DNA of 64,000 bases from Luteimonas sp. J29 (GCF_000472505.1 NZ_AWZR01000003.1:310001-374000), one strand, 5' to 3'; shown: positions 36,064 to 55,868, counted from the first letter of the stretch. Notes: generated by a model from the sequence alone, not told the origin. Program-made: numbers and translations.

Positions 36064-39000
36064 GCGGGCATCTCCTGGATCAGGGCGGCGACCTCGGCCA
36101 CGCTGCGCCGCGGGAACACCTGCGCCTCGAACCGCGAGGCATCGTCCCAGTCGGGCATGTCGGAGGCCTGCAGCACCACGTGCGTGGCCTCGAGGCCGGC
36201 CTCGCGCTGGGCGGCGACGAAAGCCTCCGCCCCGTCCATGGCCTCGGCCCAGGTCACCACGGTCACACGGCTGCCGGCAGGCAGCACGGCCTGGCGGAAA
36301 TCGAGCGCTTCCAGCGCGGCCGGCAGCCCGGGCGACAGGTCGAAGCCCAGCAGTTCGTCCGCGGCCACCGGAGCCCGGCCTTCGCGCAGGTAGCGCCCTG
36401 CCGCGGTCAGCTGGACGCGGTGCTGGCCGCGCCATCGCGCCAGCAGCCGCGCGCCCGACAGGCACGGATCCCACAGCACCAGGTCCACCGCCTGGCCGCG
36501 CGCCAGCGCCGCGTGCAGCACCGGCAGGCTGGCGCTGCGCAGGGCGAGGATCCTGGGGTCGCCCCCGATGAACGCCTGCGCCCGGGCCAGGTCGCTGGCC
36601 ATCCCCTCGAGGGTCAGCTCGGCCGAATCGCCCGCGGACTCGCCGCTGCCGTACCAGTCGAAGCGCAGCGCCTGCCCGCCGGACGCGGCCAGCGCGTCGC
36701 ACACCGTCCACAGGGCGCGCTGGCAGACCACGCCTTCCTGCAGCAGCGGCGCGGGCACCAGCAGCGGACGCCCGGCGCGGGCGTCGGCGCTGGCATGGTG
36801 CATGCCGAACAGCCGCCGCGGCGCGTCGCCGAAGTACAGCGCGCGCTCGCCGCGCACGACCTGGGCGGCGGACGGGGGCGGCACCGCAGCGGGCGCCGGC
36901 ACGGCCGGCGCCGGCGCACCGGGCAGCGACTGCAGTGGCAGTTCGGCGGCGAGGTGGGCCAAGGTCTGGGTCGCCAGCGGCATCAGCCGGATGCGGTGTC
37001 CGGTCTCGCGCGCCACGCGGCTGGCCATCTTCGCCGCCAGCATCGAGTGGCCGCCCAGGTCGAAGAAGTTGTCCTGCGGGCCGGCTTCCACGCCGAGCAG
37101 CGCGGTCCACAGCTCGGCCAGGTACTGCACGCGCGGGTCGGCATGGCGGCCGCCACTCGTGGCCGCCGCGGCCGGCGTGGCCTGCGCCGGCGCCGGCAGC
37201 GACTTGCGGTCGACCTTGCCGTTGGGCAGCAGCGGCAGTGCGTCCATCGCCACCACGTGCTGCGGGACCATGTAGGCCGGCAGCGTGCGCCGGAGCGCGG
37301 CCTGCAGCGCGGCCTCGTCGGGGCCGGCACCGGCACGCGCCAGGTACACCACCAGGCGCTGGTCGCCCGGTTGGTCTTCGCGCACCACGGCCACCGCGCG
37401 CGACACCCCCGGCTGCGCCTCCACCACCGCCTCGATCTCGCCGAGCTCGATGCGGTGGCCGCGCAGCTTGACCTGGAAGTCCATCCGGCCCAGGTGCTCG
37501 ATCACGCCGTCCTGGCGCCAGCGGGCGCGGTCGCCGGTGCGGTACAGGCGCGGCGGCAGGCCGGTGTCGTGGTCGACCGGGGCGACGTGGTCGGGAATGA
37601 ACTTCTCGGCGGTCAGTTCCTCGCGGCCGAGGTAGCCCAGGGTCACGCCGGCGCCGCCGATGCACAGTTCGCCTGCCACGCCCGGCGGGCAGACCTGGCC
37701 GCGCGCGTCCAGGACCCACACGGTGGTGTTGGCGATCGGCCGCCCGACGTGGATGTCGGGGGCGTCGCCCGGCGCGGCCTCGATCCGGGCGCAGGTGGAC
37801 CACACCGTGGTCTCGGTGGGGCCGTACACGTTCCACAGTTCCGCCCCCGCCGCAAGCAGGCGCGAGGCCAGTTCGGCCGACATCGGCTCGCCGCCGCACA
37901 GCGCGCGGAACTTCCCCTGCGCACGCCAGCCCGCGTCCAGCAGCAGGTGCCAGGTGGACGGCGTGGCCTGCAGCACGGTGACCGATTCACGTGCGAGCAG
38001 CGCGGCGAGCTCGTCGCCCTCGAGCGCCTGTTCGCGCGCGGCCAGCACGATCGTCGCGCCCACCGCCAGCGGCAGGAACAGCTCCAGCACCGAGATGTCG
38101 AACGAGGTCGTGGTGACCGCGAGCAGCACGTCGTCCGCGTCCAGGCCGGGCGCCTCGCGCATGCTGTCGAGGAAGTTGAGCACCGCGCCGTGCGGCACCG
38201 CCACGCCCTTGGGCTTGCCGGTGGAGCCGGAGGTGTAGATCACATAGGCGGCCGCCTCGCGCCCGACCGGGTCGGCGGCGTCGTGCACGGCCGCGGCCGC
38301 GTCGATCACCGCCGCATCCGCGTCGAGCAGCAGCAGCCGCCCGCGCTCCAGCCCCAGCGGATCGGCCAGCGCGCCCTCGGCCACCACCTGGGCCAGGCCG
38401 GCGTCGCTGGCCATGTAGGCCAGGCGGTCGGCCGGATAGGCCGGGTCGAGCGGCACGTAGGCCGCGCCGCAGCGCCATGTCGCCAGCAGCGTGGCGAGCA
38501 GGTCGGGCGAGCGCTCCAGGCACACGCCGACCCGGTCTCCCGGCCGCACGCCGCGCGCGCGCAGGGCGCCGGCGATGCGCGCGGCGCGCGCGTGCAGCTG
38601 CTCGTAGGTCAGCGCCGTCGTGCCGAAGCGCAGCGCCACCTGGTCCGGCGTGCGCGCCGCCTGCGCGGCGAGCAGGCCATGGGCCGAGCGGTAGGGCGGC
38701 AGCGGCCGGGTGGTGGAGTTCCACTCGGCCAGGCGCGCGCGGTCGGACGGGGACAGCAGGTTGGCATCGCCGATGGCCTGGGCCGGGTCCTGGCACAGCG
38801 AGCGCAGCAGCGCCTCGAAGCGCTCGGCGATCGCACGCGCCCCCGCGGCGGTGATGATGTCGGCGTTGTAGCCCATCGCCCCCGACAGCCCGGCCGGATG
38901 CTCCAGAAACCAGATGCCCAGGTCGTTGGCCATCCCCTTCTGGAACATCAGCAGGTGTTCGTGGGACAGGTCGCCCCAGTTGAGGTTCCTCGCGCGCACG

Positions 39001-42000
39001 TCCTGGAACGAGAACACCGCCTGGTACACCGGCGAGCGCGAGGGATCACGCGGCACCTGGAGTTCGCGCACCAGCCGTTCGAACGGCAGGTCGGGATACT
39101 CGAACGCCTCCACCACGCCGGCCTTGACCTCCTCGACCAGGCGCAGGAACGGCATCGACGGGTCGAGCCTGCGGCGCAGCGGCAGCAGGTTGACGAAGAA
39201 GCCCATCACCTTCTCGAGGGCCTCGGTGGGGCGGTTGCGGAACGGCAGTCCCACCACCAGGTCGTCCTGGCCGCTGAGCCGGTGCAGCAGCACGTAGTAG
39301 GCCGCCAGCAGGGTCATGAACAGCGTGGCGCCGGCCCGGGTTCCGACCTGGCGCAGGGCCTCGGTGGTGGCCAGGTCCACGTGCACCCAGTCGGTGCCGC
39401 CGGTGCCGCTGGCCTTGGCCGGCCGCGGCAGATCCTCGGGCAGGCGCAGCGGTTCTGTCGCACCGTCCAGGTGCCGCTTCCAGAACTCCAGGTGGCGGTC
39501 CACCGCCCCGCCCGCGAGCGCGTCCGCGCGCCAGGCCGCATATTCGGTGTAGGTGGTCTCCAGCGGCGGCAGCGGCGAGGGCCGGCCGGCGGCGAAGGCC
39601 TCGTACAGCGCCGACATCTCGGTGTAGAGGATGTCGAACGACCACCCGTCCCAGATCACGTGGTGGGTCATGAAGTACAGGACGTGGTCGTCCTCGGCCA
39701 GCCGGTACAGCCGGGCCCGGAACAGCGGCGCGCGGTCGAGCTGGAACGGCACCGCGGTCTGCGCCTCGAGGTCGTCGTACAGCGCACGCATGCGCTCGTC
39801 CTCGGGCAGGTGCGACAGGTCGAGCGGTGGCAGCAGCGGCACGTCGACCTCGTCGAGCACCTTCTGCCGGGGGCCATCGTCGTCCTCGACGATGATGGTG
39901 CGCAGCGCCGGCTGGCGACGCACCATCTCGGCGAAGGCGCGGGCGAAGGCCTGCTCGTCCATCGGCCCGCGCAGGCGGTGCGCCGACGGGGTGTTCCAGG
40001 TCACGCCGCCCGGCTCGATCTGCTCGAGGATCCACAGCCGCTCCTGCATCGGGGTGAGTGGCGCGGTGGATGGATCGGCGAGCTTCGGGATCGTCGGCGC
40101 GGCGGCCTGCGCGACGCCGGCGCGGGCGCGCAGCAGCTCGCTGAGCTGGCGCGCGGTCGGCGCGTCGAACAGCTGGCGCAGTGACACCGTGGTCGCCAGT
40201 TCGCGCCCCAGGCGCGCGCACAGCTGCGCGGCCAGCAGCGAGTGCCCGCCTGATTCGAAGAACCCGTCGTCCATGCCCAGCTGCGGGCGGCCGAGGATCT
40301 GCCGCATCGCGCCGAGCACCTGCGCCTGCAGCGCATCCTCGGGCGGCGTGACCGCCGCCGGCACTTCGGGCTGGGCCGCGGCGATGGGCGCCGGCAGCGA
40401 CTTGCGGTCGACCTTGCCGTTGGGCAGCAGCGGGATCGCGTCCAGGCGCACGAAGTGTTGCGGCACCATGTAGTCGGGCAGGCTTGCCCTGAGGTGCGCG
40501 ACCAGATCGGCGTCGGACGCCCCATGCCCCGGTGCCGGCACGACATAGGCCACCAGGCGCACGTCGCCCGGCCGGTCCTCGCGCGCCATCGCCACCGCCC
40601 GCGCCACGCCCGGGTGGACGAGCAGCTGGCTCTCGATCTCGCCCAGTTCGATGCGGTAGCCGCGCACCTTGACCTGGAAGTCGAGCCGGCCCATGTGCTC
40701 GAGCTGGCCGTCCGTGCGCCAGCGGCCGCGGTCACCGGTGCGGTACAGCAGCGGCTGCGCGATGCCGGTGCCGAAGCCACGGCTGGCGTCGGCGAAGGCG
40801 TCGGGCAGGAAGCGTTCGGCGGTCAGCTCCGGGCGCGCCAGGTAGCCCAGGGTGACGCCTTCGCCACCGATGCAGATCTCGCCCGGCACGCCCAGCGGGC
40901 ATGGCTGGCCGTGCTCGTCGAGGATCCAGACCTGGGTGTTGGCGATCGGGCGGCCGATGTGGATGTCCGGCAGCGCGCCGGCGGCGGCCGGCTGCACGCA
41001 GGTGGCGGTCGACCAGACCGTGGTCTCGGTCGGCCCGTACAGGTTCCACAGCTCGCCGCAACGCGCCAGCAGCGCCTGGGCCAGGTCCGGCGGCAGCGGT
41101 TCGCCTCCGCACATCGCCTTGAAGCCGGCGCTACCCTGCCAGCCGGCCTCGAGCAGCAGGCGCCAGGTGGCGGGCGTGGCCTGCATCGCCGTGATGCCGG
41201 CCTCGCGCAGCAGGTCGACCAGGGCCAGGCCGTCGATCGCGCTCTCACGCCCGGCAAGCACGATCTCGCCACCCACGCTCAGCGGCAGCATCAGTTCCAG
41301 CACCGCGATGTCGAACGACAGCGTGGTCACCGCCAGCAGGCGGTCCTGCGCGTCCAGCCCGGGCTCGGACTGCATCGAGGCGATGAAGTTCGATACCGCC
41401 CGGTGCGGCACCACCACGCCCTTCGGGCGGCCGGTGGAGCCGGAGGTGTAGATGACGTAGGCCGGGGACTCGGGATCGGCCGCGCCGGCGTCGCGGCCCA
41501 GCCGCGTGGCCGGCAGCGCCTCGAGCTCGTCGGCCAGGGCATCGAGCGCCAGCACCGGCCGCCCGCGCAGGTCGAAGCGCGCGGCATGGGCCTGCTGGGT
41601 GACCAGCGCGGCCAGGCCGGCATCGCCGGCCATGTAGGCCAGGCGGTCCGCGGGGAAGCCGGGGTCGAGCGGCACGTAGCCGGCGCCGGACTTCAGGATG
41701 CCCAGCAGTGCGGCAACCATGTCGGTGCCGCGGTCCATGGCCAGACCGACCAGGGCGCCCTTCTGCACGCCGTGCCCGCGCAGCAGGCGGGCGATCCGGT
41801 TAGCACGCGCTTCGAGTGCGGCGTAGTCCAGGCAGCCGTCCGGAGCGCTCAGGGCGAGGCGCGACGGTTCCCGGTCGCACTGCCGTTCGAACACCTCGTG
41901 CATCCGGCACTCGCGGTCGAACGGCGTCGGCGCCGGCTGCAGCGCGGCCAGCTCGGCGAACAGTGCGCAATCCACCAGCGGCAGCCGCGCGATGGGCTCG

Positions 42001-43349
42001 TCGGGCGCCTCGCAGGCCTTGCGCAGCAGGCACTCGAACGCCGACAGCCAGCGGCGCACGGTCGCGGCATCGAACAGGTCGGTGTTGTACTGGGTTTCCA
42101 GCCGCAGCCGCCCTTCCACCTGCACCGCGTTGATCGACAGCTCGAAGTTCTCGTAGCTGCGCGGGTTGGTGGTGAAGTCGAGCTCCAGGCCCGGGAAACC
42201 GCTGCGCTCCTGGTCCAGCGCCTGGTCGATGTTGAACATCACGCTGACCAGCGGCAGGCGTGCGGGATCGCGCGCCATGTGCAGCTTCTTGAGCAGCGTG
42301 CCGAAGGTGTAGCGCTGGTGTTCGATCGCGTCCAGCAGCAGGGTCTGCGCGCCATCGAGCACGTGGGCGAAGCTCTGCTCGGGCGCGAGCTCGAACTTCA
42401 GCGGCAGCAGATTGACGCAGTGCCCGACCAGGTGCTCGTGGCCGTCCACCGACTGTCCCGCGGCCGGGATACCCACCACCACCTCGGATTGCCCGGCCAC
42501 GCGCGACATCAGGGTCGCGAACGCACCCAGCAAGGTGGCGAACAGGCTGGCACCGCGGCGCGCGCCCAGGCGCCGCACCGCGGACACGAGCTCGGCGTCG
42601 AGCACGTAGTCCTCGCGCCGCGAGGAGAAAGTGCGCCGGGCCGGTCGCGGCCGGTCGGTGGGAAGGTCGAGCACCGGCGGGGCGCCGGCGAACCGGGACA
42701 GCCAGTACTGCTCGTCCTCGACGCTCCCCGGCGAACCGGGGCGCATCGCCTCGGCCAGTGCGTAGTCGGCGAAGCTCTCGGCCGGCGGCAGCGCGGAAGC
42801 GGCCTCGTCGCCGCGCGCATAGGCCGTCCCCAGCTCCCGCACCAGCACCCACCACGACCAGCCATCGCACACGATGTGATGCGCGTGCATCAGCAGCACG
42901 TGTTCCTGCGGCGACAGCTTCAGCAGCTCGGCCCGGAACAGCCGCCCCTGGGCGAGGGCGAACGCGGTCTCCACGCCGGCACGGCGGCGCTGGGCCAGCG
43001 CGGCCTCGCGCCCGGCCTGCGGCAGCTGCGACAGGTCGACGACCTCCAGCGGCAGCGGCGCCGGCTCGAGCACGCAGAACGTTTCCCCGTCGGGACCGAA
43101 ACTGGCGCGCAGCGCGTCGTGGCGGTCGACCACCAGCTGCAGCGCACGCTGGAGCCGGGCCACGTCCAGCGGCCCGCGCAGCTGCAGCGAAACCGACTCG
43201 TTGTAGGCCAGCGACGCGTCCTCACCCAGCTGCGCCGCCAGCCACAGCTCGCGCTGCGGCTCGGTGGTCGGGACCACCCGCGCCAGCGCCCCGCCCGCGA
43301 ACGGGTCGTAGTCGACCGCGCTCACGTTCCTCCCGCGCCCGTCCGCCAT
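36060..43349 (-). CDS. Bimodular non-ribosomal peptide synthetase C-A-PCP-C-A-PCP with terminal hydrolase-like domain
   Basis: 2,429 residues. Domain order: C1 (about 20-455; HHIVCDGWS, His158), A1 (490-985; YTSGSTGRPKG), PCP1 (1010-1070; GGHSLL, Ser1037), C2 (1095-1530; HHVIWDGWS, His1230), A2 (1560-2050; YTSGSTGKPKG), PCP2 (2075-2135; GGHSML, Ser2102), and a hydrolase-like region (2165-2429). Pocket residues read by eye give about DILQMGLVWK for the first A domain and DILQLGVVWK for the second; both resemble glycine codes. The terminal domain contains FDWYGSGESAGD, like XrtA-associated hydrolase 2, but its expected nucleophile elbow reads LRSAS (2270-2274), without flanking glycines. ATG 43349 lies 5 bp after the NRPS/PKS stop, with GAGG upstream. 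Works after the hybrid protein. Confidence 0.92.
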   Translation of the reverse strand: MADGRGRNVSAVDYDPFAGGALARVVPTTEPQRELWLAAQLGEDASLAYNESVSLQLRGPLDVARLQRALQLVVDRHDALRASFGPDGETFCVLEPAPLPLEVVDLSQLPQAGREAALAQRRRAGVETAFALAQGRLFRAELLKLSPQEHVLLMHAHHIVCDGWSWWVLVRELGTAYARGDEAASALPPAESFADYALAEAMRPGSPGSVEDEQYWLSRFAGAPPVLDLPTDRPRPARRTFSSRREDYVLDAELVSAVRRLGARRGASLFATLLGAFATLMSRVAGQSEVVVGIPAAGQSVDGHEHLVGHCVNLLPLKFELAPEQSFAHVLDGAQTLLLDAIEHQRYTFGTLLKKLHMARDPARLPLVSVMFNIDQALDQERSGFPGLELDFTTNPRSYENFELSINAVQVEGRLRLETQYNTDLFDAATVRRWLSAFECLLRKACEAPDEPIARLPLVDCALFAELAALQPAPTPFDRECRMHEVFERQCDREPSRLALSAPDGCLDYAALEARANRIARLLRGHGVQKGALVGLAMDRGTDMVAALLGILKSGAGYVPLDPGFPADRLAYMAGDAGLAALVTQQAHAARFDLRGRPVLALDALADELEALPATRLGRDAGAADPESPAYVIYTSGSTGRPKGVVVPHRAVSNFIASMQSEPGLDAQDRLLAVTTLSFDIAVLELMLPLSVGGEIVLAGRESAIDGLALVDLLREAGITAMQATPATWRLLLEAGWQGSAGFKAMCGGEPLPPDLAQALLARCGELWNLYGPTETTVWSTATCVQPAAAGALPDIHIGRPIANTQVWILDEHGQPCPLGVPGEICIGGEGVTLGYLARPELTAERFLPDAFADASRGFGTGIAQPLLYRTGDRGRWRTDGQLEHMGRLDFQVKVRGYRIELGEIESQLLVHPGVARAVAMAREDRPGDVRLVAYVVPAPGHGASDADLVAHLRASLPDYMVPQHFVRLDAIPLLPNGKVDRKSLPAPIAAAQPEVPAAVTPPEDALQAQVLGAMRQILGRPQLGMDDGFFESGGHSLLAAQLCARLGRELATTVSLRQLFDAPTARQLSELLRARAGVAQAAAPTIPKLADPSTAPLTPMQERLWILEQIEPGGVTWNTPSAHRLRGPMDEQAFARAFAEMVRRQPALRTIIVEDDDGPRQKVLDEVDVPLLPPLDLSHLPEDERMRALYDDLEAQTAVPFQLDRAPLFRARLYRLAEDDHVLYFMTHHVIWDGWSFDILYTEMSALYEAFAAGRPSPLPPLETTYTEYAAWRADALAGGAVDRHLEFWKRHLDGATEPLRLPEDLPRPAKASGTGGTDWVHVDLATTEALRQVGTRAGATLFMTLLAAYYVLLHRLSGQDDLVVGLPFRNRPTEALEKVMGFFVNLLPLRRRLDPSMPFLRLVEEVKAGVVEAFEYPDLPFERLVRELQVPRDPSRSPVYQAVFSFQDVRARNLNWGDLSHEHLLMFQKGMANDLGIWFLEHPAGLSGAMGYNADIITAAGARAIAERFEALLRSLCQDPAQAIGDANLLSPSDRARLAEWNSTTRPLPPYRSAHGLLAAQAARTPDQVALRFGTTALTYEQLHARAARIAGALRARGVRPGDRVGVCLERSPDLLATLLATWRCGAAYVPLDPAYPADRLAYMASDAGLAQVVAEGALADPLGLERGRLLLLDADAAVIDAAAAVHDAADPVGREAAAYVIYTSGSTGKPKGVAVPHGAVLNFLDSMREAPGLDADDVLLAVTTTSFDISVLELFLPLAVGATIVLAAREQALEGDELAALLARESVTVLQATPSTWHLLLDAGWRAQGKFRALCGGEPMSAELASRLLAAGAELWNVYGPTETTVWSTCARIEAAPGDAPDIHVGRPIANTTVWVLDARGQVCPPGVAGELCIGGAGVTLGYLGREELTAEKFIPDHVAPVDHDTGLPPRLYRTGDRARWRQDGVIEHLGRMDFQVKLRGHRIELGEIEAVVEAQPGVSRAVAVVREDQPGDQRLVVYLARAGAGPDEAALQAALRRTLPAYMVPQHVVAMDALPLLPNGKVDRKSLPAPAQATPAAAATSGGRHADPRVQYLAELWTALLGVEAGPQDNFFDLGGHSMLAAKMASRVARETGHRIRLMPLATQTLAHLAAELPLQSLPGAPAPAVPAPAAVPPPSAAQVVRGERALYFGDAPRRLFGMHHASADARAGRPLLVPAPLLQEGVVCQRALWTVCDALAASGGQALRFDWYGSGESAGDSAELTLEGMASDLARAQAFIGGDPRILALRSASLPVLHAALARGQAVDLVLWDPCLSGARLLARWRGQHRVQLTAAGRYLREGRAPVAADELLGFDLSPGLPAALEALDFRQAVLPAGSRVTVVTWAEAMDGAEAFVAAQREAGLEATHVVLQASDMPDWDDASRFEAQVFPRRSVAEVAALIQEMPA

Positions 43350-43354
43350 GCCGT

Positions 43355-50809
<7,455 letters not shown>

Positions 50810-50869
50810 CCGCCGGTTCCTGCACTGCAAACGGGATCAGGGACGGCACAAGGCCAGCCCGGCACGCGC

Positions 50870-51631
50870 TCAGCGGTCCGCCAGCGGCTCCAGCAGGCAG
50901 GGGGCAGCGTCGGGCACCGAGGCCAGGGCCAGCACCCAGCCACGCCCACCGTCCAGTGCCTGCAGCCGGACCGCACGCCCGCCGAACACGGGACCGGGCA
51001 GCGGCAGCGCGACACTTTCGGGAGCCTGGAACCGGTCCATTTCCAGTTCCAGCCCGATCCCCGCGGCCTTGAGCAGGGCCTCCTTGCGCACCCAGAGCCG
51101 GAGCAGTGCGTGACCGCGCGCGTCGGCCGCGGCGGGCAGCGCGCGGCGCTCGAGCGGGTGCGCCACCCGTTCCTCCAGTTCGGGCATGTCCCGGGCCCGG
51201 TCGGCAGGTTCCAGGTCGACGCCGACCGGACCGGTGGCGGTCAGCGCCAGCGCTGCCCGCTCGCCGGCGTGGCTGAGGCTGGTGTGCAGGCGGGCATCGG
51301 CCAGGCAGGGGCGGCCGCGTTCGTCGCGCGCCAGCTCCACCCGGGCCGGCGGCAGCCCCAGCAGCTCGGCGATCCACAGCCGCTGCAGGGCGTAGGTCGC
51401 GAGCAGGGCGTCCCGGTTGCCGGGGATCCGCTGCCGCGTCGCGCGCGCCGCGGCCTCGGCGCCGACCAGCGCCTCGATCCCCTCGAGCAGCGGCCGCCAG
51501 GCCCCGAGGTCGAACACCGCCACCGCAACCCCGGTCTCCAGGTCGATCCGCCGTCGCGCACCGGGCCTGCGGGCGAACGCCAGCGCGAACGGGTGCTGCT
51601 CGGACGGTTGCGGGGCACGTTGCCAGGGCAT
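50870..51631 (-). CDS. 4'-phosphopantetheinyl transferase (Sfp type)
   Basis: 253 residues, the size of Sfp-type enzymes. It moves phosphopantetheine from CoA to the Ser of carrier proteins. Motifs: GPVGVDLEP (135-142; Mg-binding Asp139, Glu141) and LWVRKEALLKA (179-189; Trp180, Lys183, Glu184). It is upstream of the NRPS genes on the same strand with a gap of about 60 bp, so it probably belongs to the operon and serves its PCP/ACP domains and the ACP at 25.5 kb. The ATG at 51631 follows a spacer; a longer open frame upstream is not protein-like. Confidence 0.9.
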   Translation of the reverse strand: MPWQRAPQPSEQHPFALAFARRPGARRRIDLETGVAVAVFDLGAWRPLLEGIEALVGAEAAARATRQRIPGNRDALLATYALQRLWIAELLGLPPARVELARDERGRPCLADARLHTSLSHAGERAALALTATGPVGVDLEPADRARDMPELEERVAHPLERRALPAAADARGHALLRLWVRKEALLKAAGIGLELEMDRFQAPESVALPLPGPVFGGRAVRLQALDGGRGWVLALASVPDAAPCLLEPLADR

Positions 51632-51747
51632 CGCACGGCATCGTCGCAGCCGCCGCCTGGGGCGGCAAGCGCCGCGTGCGCGGGGTGACGAACCGGCTGC
51701 CGCAGGCCACGCCGGTCGCGGCTTGCGCAGCGCGATAGGATGAACCG

Positions 51748-52443
51748 ATGGAACCATCCGACCTCGTCGCGCTCTTCGACCGGCAGGCCGCCGGTTACGA
51801 CAGGCAATGGGCGAAGACCGCGCCCATTCGCGACTGCCTGTACTTCCTGCTCGAACCACTGCTCGCCCCGCTTCCGGCCGAGGCCCGCGTGTTGTGCGTG
51901 GGAGTGGGCACCGGCCAGGAGATGGGACACCTGGCGGCGGCCCATCCCGGCTGGTCGTTCACCGCGGTGGAACCTTCCGGCGCGATGCTCGAGGCCTGCC
52001 GCCAGCGCGCGGACGCGGAGGGATTCGCGACGCGCTGCCGTTTCCACCACGGCTTCCTCGAGACGCTGCCGGCCGATGCCCCCTACGATGCGGCGACCTG
52101 CTTCCTGGTCTCGCAGTTCATCACCGCGCGCGCCGAACGGGTGCGGTTCTTCTCGGGCATCGCTTCGCGGCTGCGGCCTGGCGGCCTGCTGGCCAGCACC
52201 GACCTGGCCGCCGACACCGCCGCGCCCGGCTACGACGTGCTGCTGCCCGCGTGGCTGCGGATGATGGCCGCCGCCGAGGTGGCGCCGGAGGCGATCGAAC
52301 GCATCCGGCTCGCCTATTCGACCGACGTGGCGGTGCTGCCGCCCGGACAGGTGGAGGCGATGCTCGCCGACGCCGGGTTCGACGCGCCGACGCGCTTCTT
52401 CCAGGCCGGGCTGATCCACGGCTGGATCTCGCGCAGGCCCTAG
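51748..52443 (+). CDS. Class I SAM-dependent methyltransferase
   Basis: 231 residues. The SAM-binding motif I is VLCVGVGTGQEMG (48-60), followed by FTAVEPSGAMLEACRQRA (motif II) and PYDAATCFLVSQFI (post-II). No other domain. The substrate is unknown. It is divergent from the phosphopantetheinyl transferase gene with a 116-bp spacer, which points to a tailoring role for the NRPS product, but it could be unrelated. A TAGGAT hexamer ends six bases before the ATG and also forms an AGGA ribosome site. Confidence 0.82.
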   Translation: MEPSDLVALFDRQAAGYDRQWAKTAPIRDCLYFLLEPLLAPLPAEARVLCVGVGTGQEMGHLAAAHPGWSFTAVEPSGAMLEACRQRADAEGFATRCRFHHGFLETLPADAPYDAATCFLVSQFITARAERVRFFSGIASRLRPGGLLASTDLAADTAAPGYDVLLPAWLRMMAAAEVAPEAIERIRLAYSTDVAVLPPGQVEAMLADAGFDAPTRFFQAGLIHGWISRRP

Positions 52444-52491
52444 GGCGCCGCCGCGCCGCGGACGCGGCCGGCCTGCACGCGGGCATGAAAA

Positions 52492-52511
52492 AACCGGCCC
52501 TGGGGCCGGTT
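52492..52511 (-). terminator. Rho-independent terminator after tRNA-Arg (also serves the methyltransferase)
   Basis: AACCGGCCC / GGGCCGGTT is a perfect 9-bp stem with a TG loop. The run of A on the plus strand just before it becomes a T6 tract on the minus strand, downstream of tRNA-Arg. It also lies about 50 bp after the stop of the plus-strand methyltransferase. Confidence 0.8.
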
Positions 52512-52525
52512 CTTCATTGCTGCTT

Positions 52526-52602
52526 TGGCGCGCCCGGAAGGATTCGAACCTCCGACCCCCAAGTTCGTAGCCTGGTGCTCTATCCAGCTGAGCTACGGGC
52601 GC
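52526..52602 (-). tRNA. tRNA-Arg (anticodon ACG)
   Basis: The minus strand folds as a complete cloverleaf of 77 nt with an encoded CCA end: acceptor GCGCCCG / CGGGCGC, D arm GCTC...GAGC, anticodon stem CCAGG / CTTGG with loop CTACGAA, T arm GGAGG-TTCGAAT-CCTTC. The anticodon ACG identifies the CGN-reading tRNA-Arg. Confidence 0.95.
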
Positions 52603-52681
52603 GTGGCAGAAGCGGAATTGTGCCGACTCGGATGGCCTGTCGTCAATGCATGACGCGACGGACGTCCGGGTTGGATGGAAC

Positions 52682-52774
52682 TGGCGGAGACTGAGGGATT
52701 CGAACCCTCGATGGAGCTTTTGACCCCATACTCCCTTAGCAGGGGAGCCCCTTCGGCCTCTCGGGCAAGTCTCC
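52682..52774 (-). tRNA. tRNA-Ser (anticodon GCT)
   Basis: A 93-nt tRNA with the long variable arm typical of tRNA-Ser and an encoded CCA. Acceptor GGAGACT / AGTCTCC, anticodon stem CTCCC / GGGAG with loop CTGCTAA, T arm GAGGG-TTCGAAT-CCCTC. Anticodon GCT reads AGC/AGT. It lies 79 bp upstream of tRNA-Arg on the same strand, likely in one transcript. Confidence 0.95.
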
Positions 52775-52854
52775 GGAACTGGTGCCGCGCAAGGCGGGAG
52801 CCCTGCACGACAGGAGGCGAAGGATAACGGAGCCTCTGCCCGCGCGGCAAATCC

Positions 52855-53058
52855 TCAACTGCCGGCGCCGGACTCGCGCTGGCCGTCGTCGCCGTCGCCG
52901 CGGCGGATGCGCTGGTAGATTTCTTCGCGGTGCACGGCCACGTCCTTGGGCGCAGTGATGCCGATGCGCACCTGGTTCCCCTTGACCCCGAGTACGGTCA
53001 CGGTGACCGAATCGCCGATCATCAGGGTCTCGCCGACGCGGCGGGTCAGAATCAACAT
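52855..53058 (-). CDS. csrA: Carbon storage regulator CsrA
   Basis: 67 residues. The RNA-binding core [16 protein letters not shown] and [22 protein letters not shown] is intact, including the Arg44-type residue region in HREE. A short, acidic-polar C-terminal tail ([14 protein letters not shown]) is longer than in E. coli. CsrA is a global post-transcriptional regulator that often controls EPS and motility by covering Shine-Dalgarno sequences. The position between alaS and tRNA-Ser is as in other Xanthomonadales. A 155-bp gap precedes it, probably with its own promoter. Confidence 0.96.
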   Translation of the reverse strand: MLILTRRVGETLMIGDSVTVTVLGVKGNQVRIGITAPKDVAVHREEIYQRIRRGDGDDGQRESGAGS

Positions 53059-53213
53059 CTTGGAAATCTCCGTTGGCCAGTGGCCAGGTCCTGAAACGCC
53101 ACTGGCCCACAGGCAACGGCCGCGGCCAACACTCGTTTCAAACTGAACAAACGTGAAGGATGTCCGGCTCAGGACGTCCGGTCAACCGCAACAAGTCATG
53201 GCCTGGTGCCGCG

Positions 53214-55868
<2,655 letters not shown>

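Noticed and set aside
52526-52550. Attachment-site duplicate of the tRNA-Arg 3' end
   Set aside because: I did not see a convincing second copy elsewhere in the window, but I could not search it systematically.
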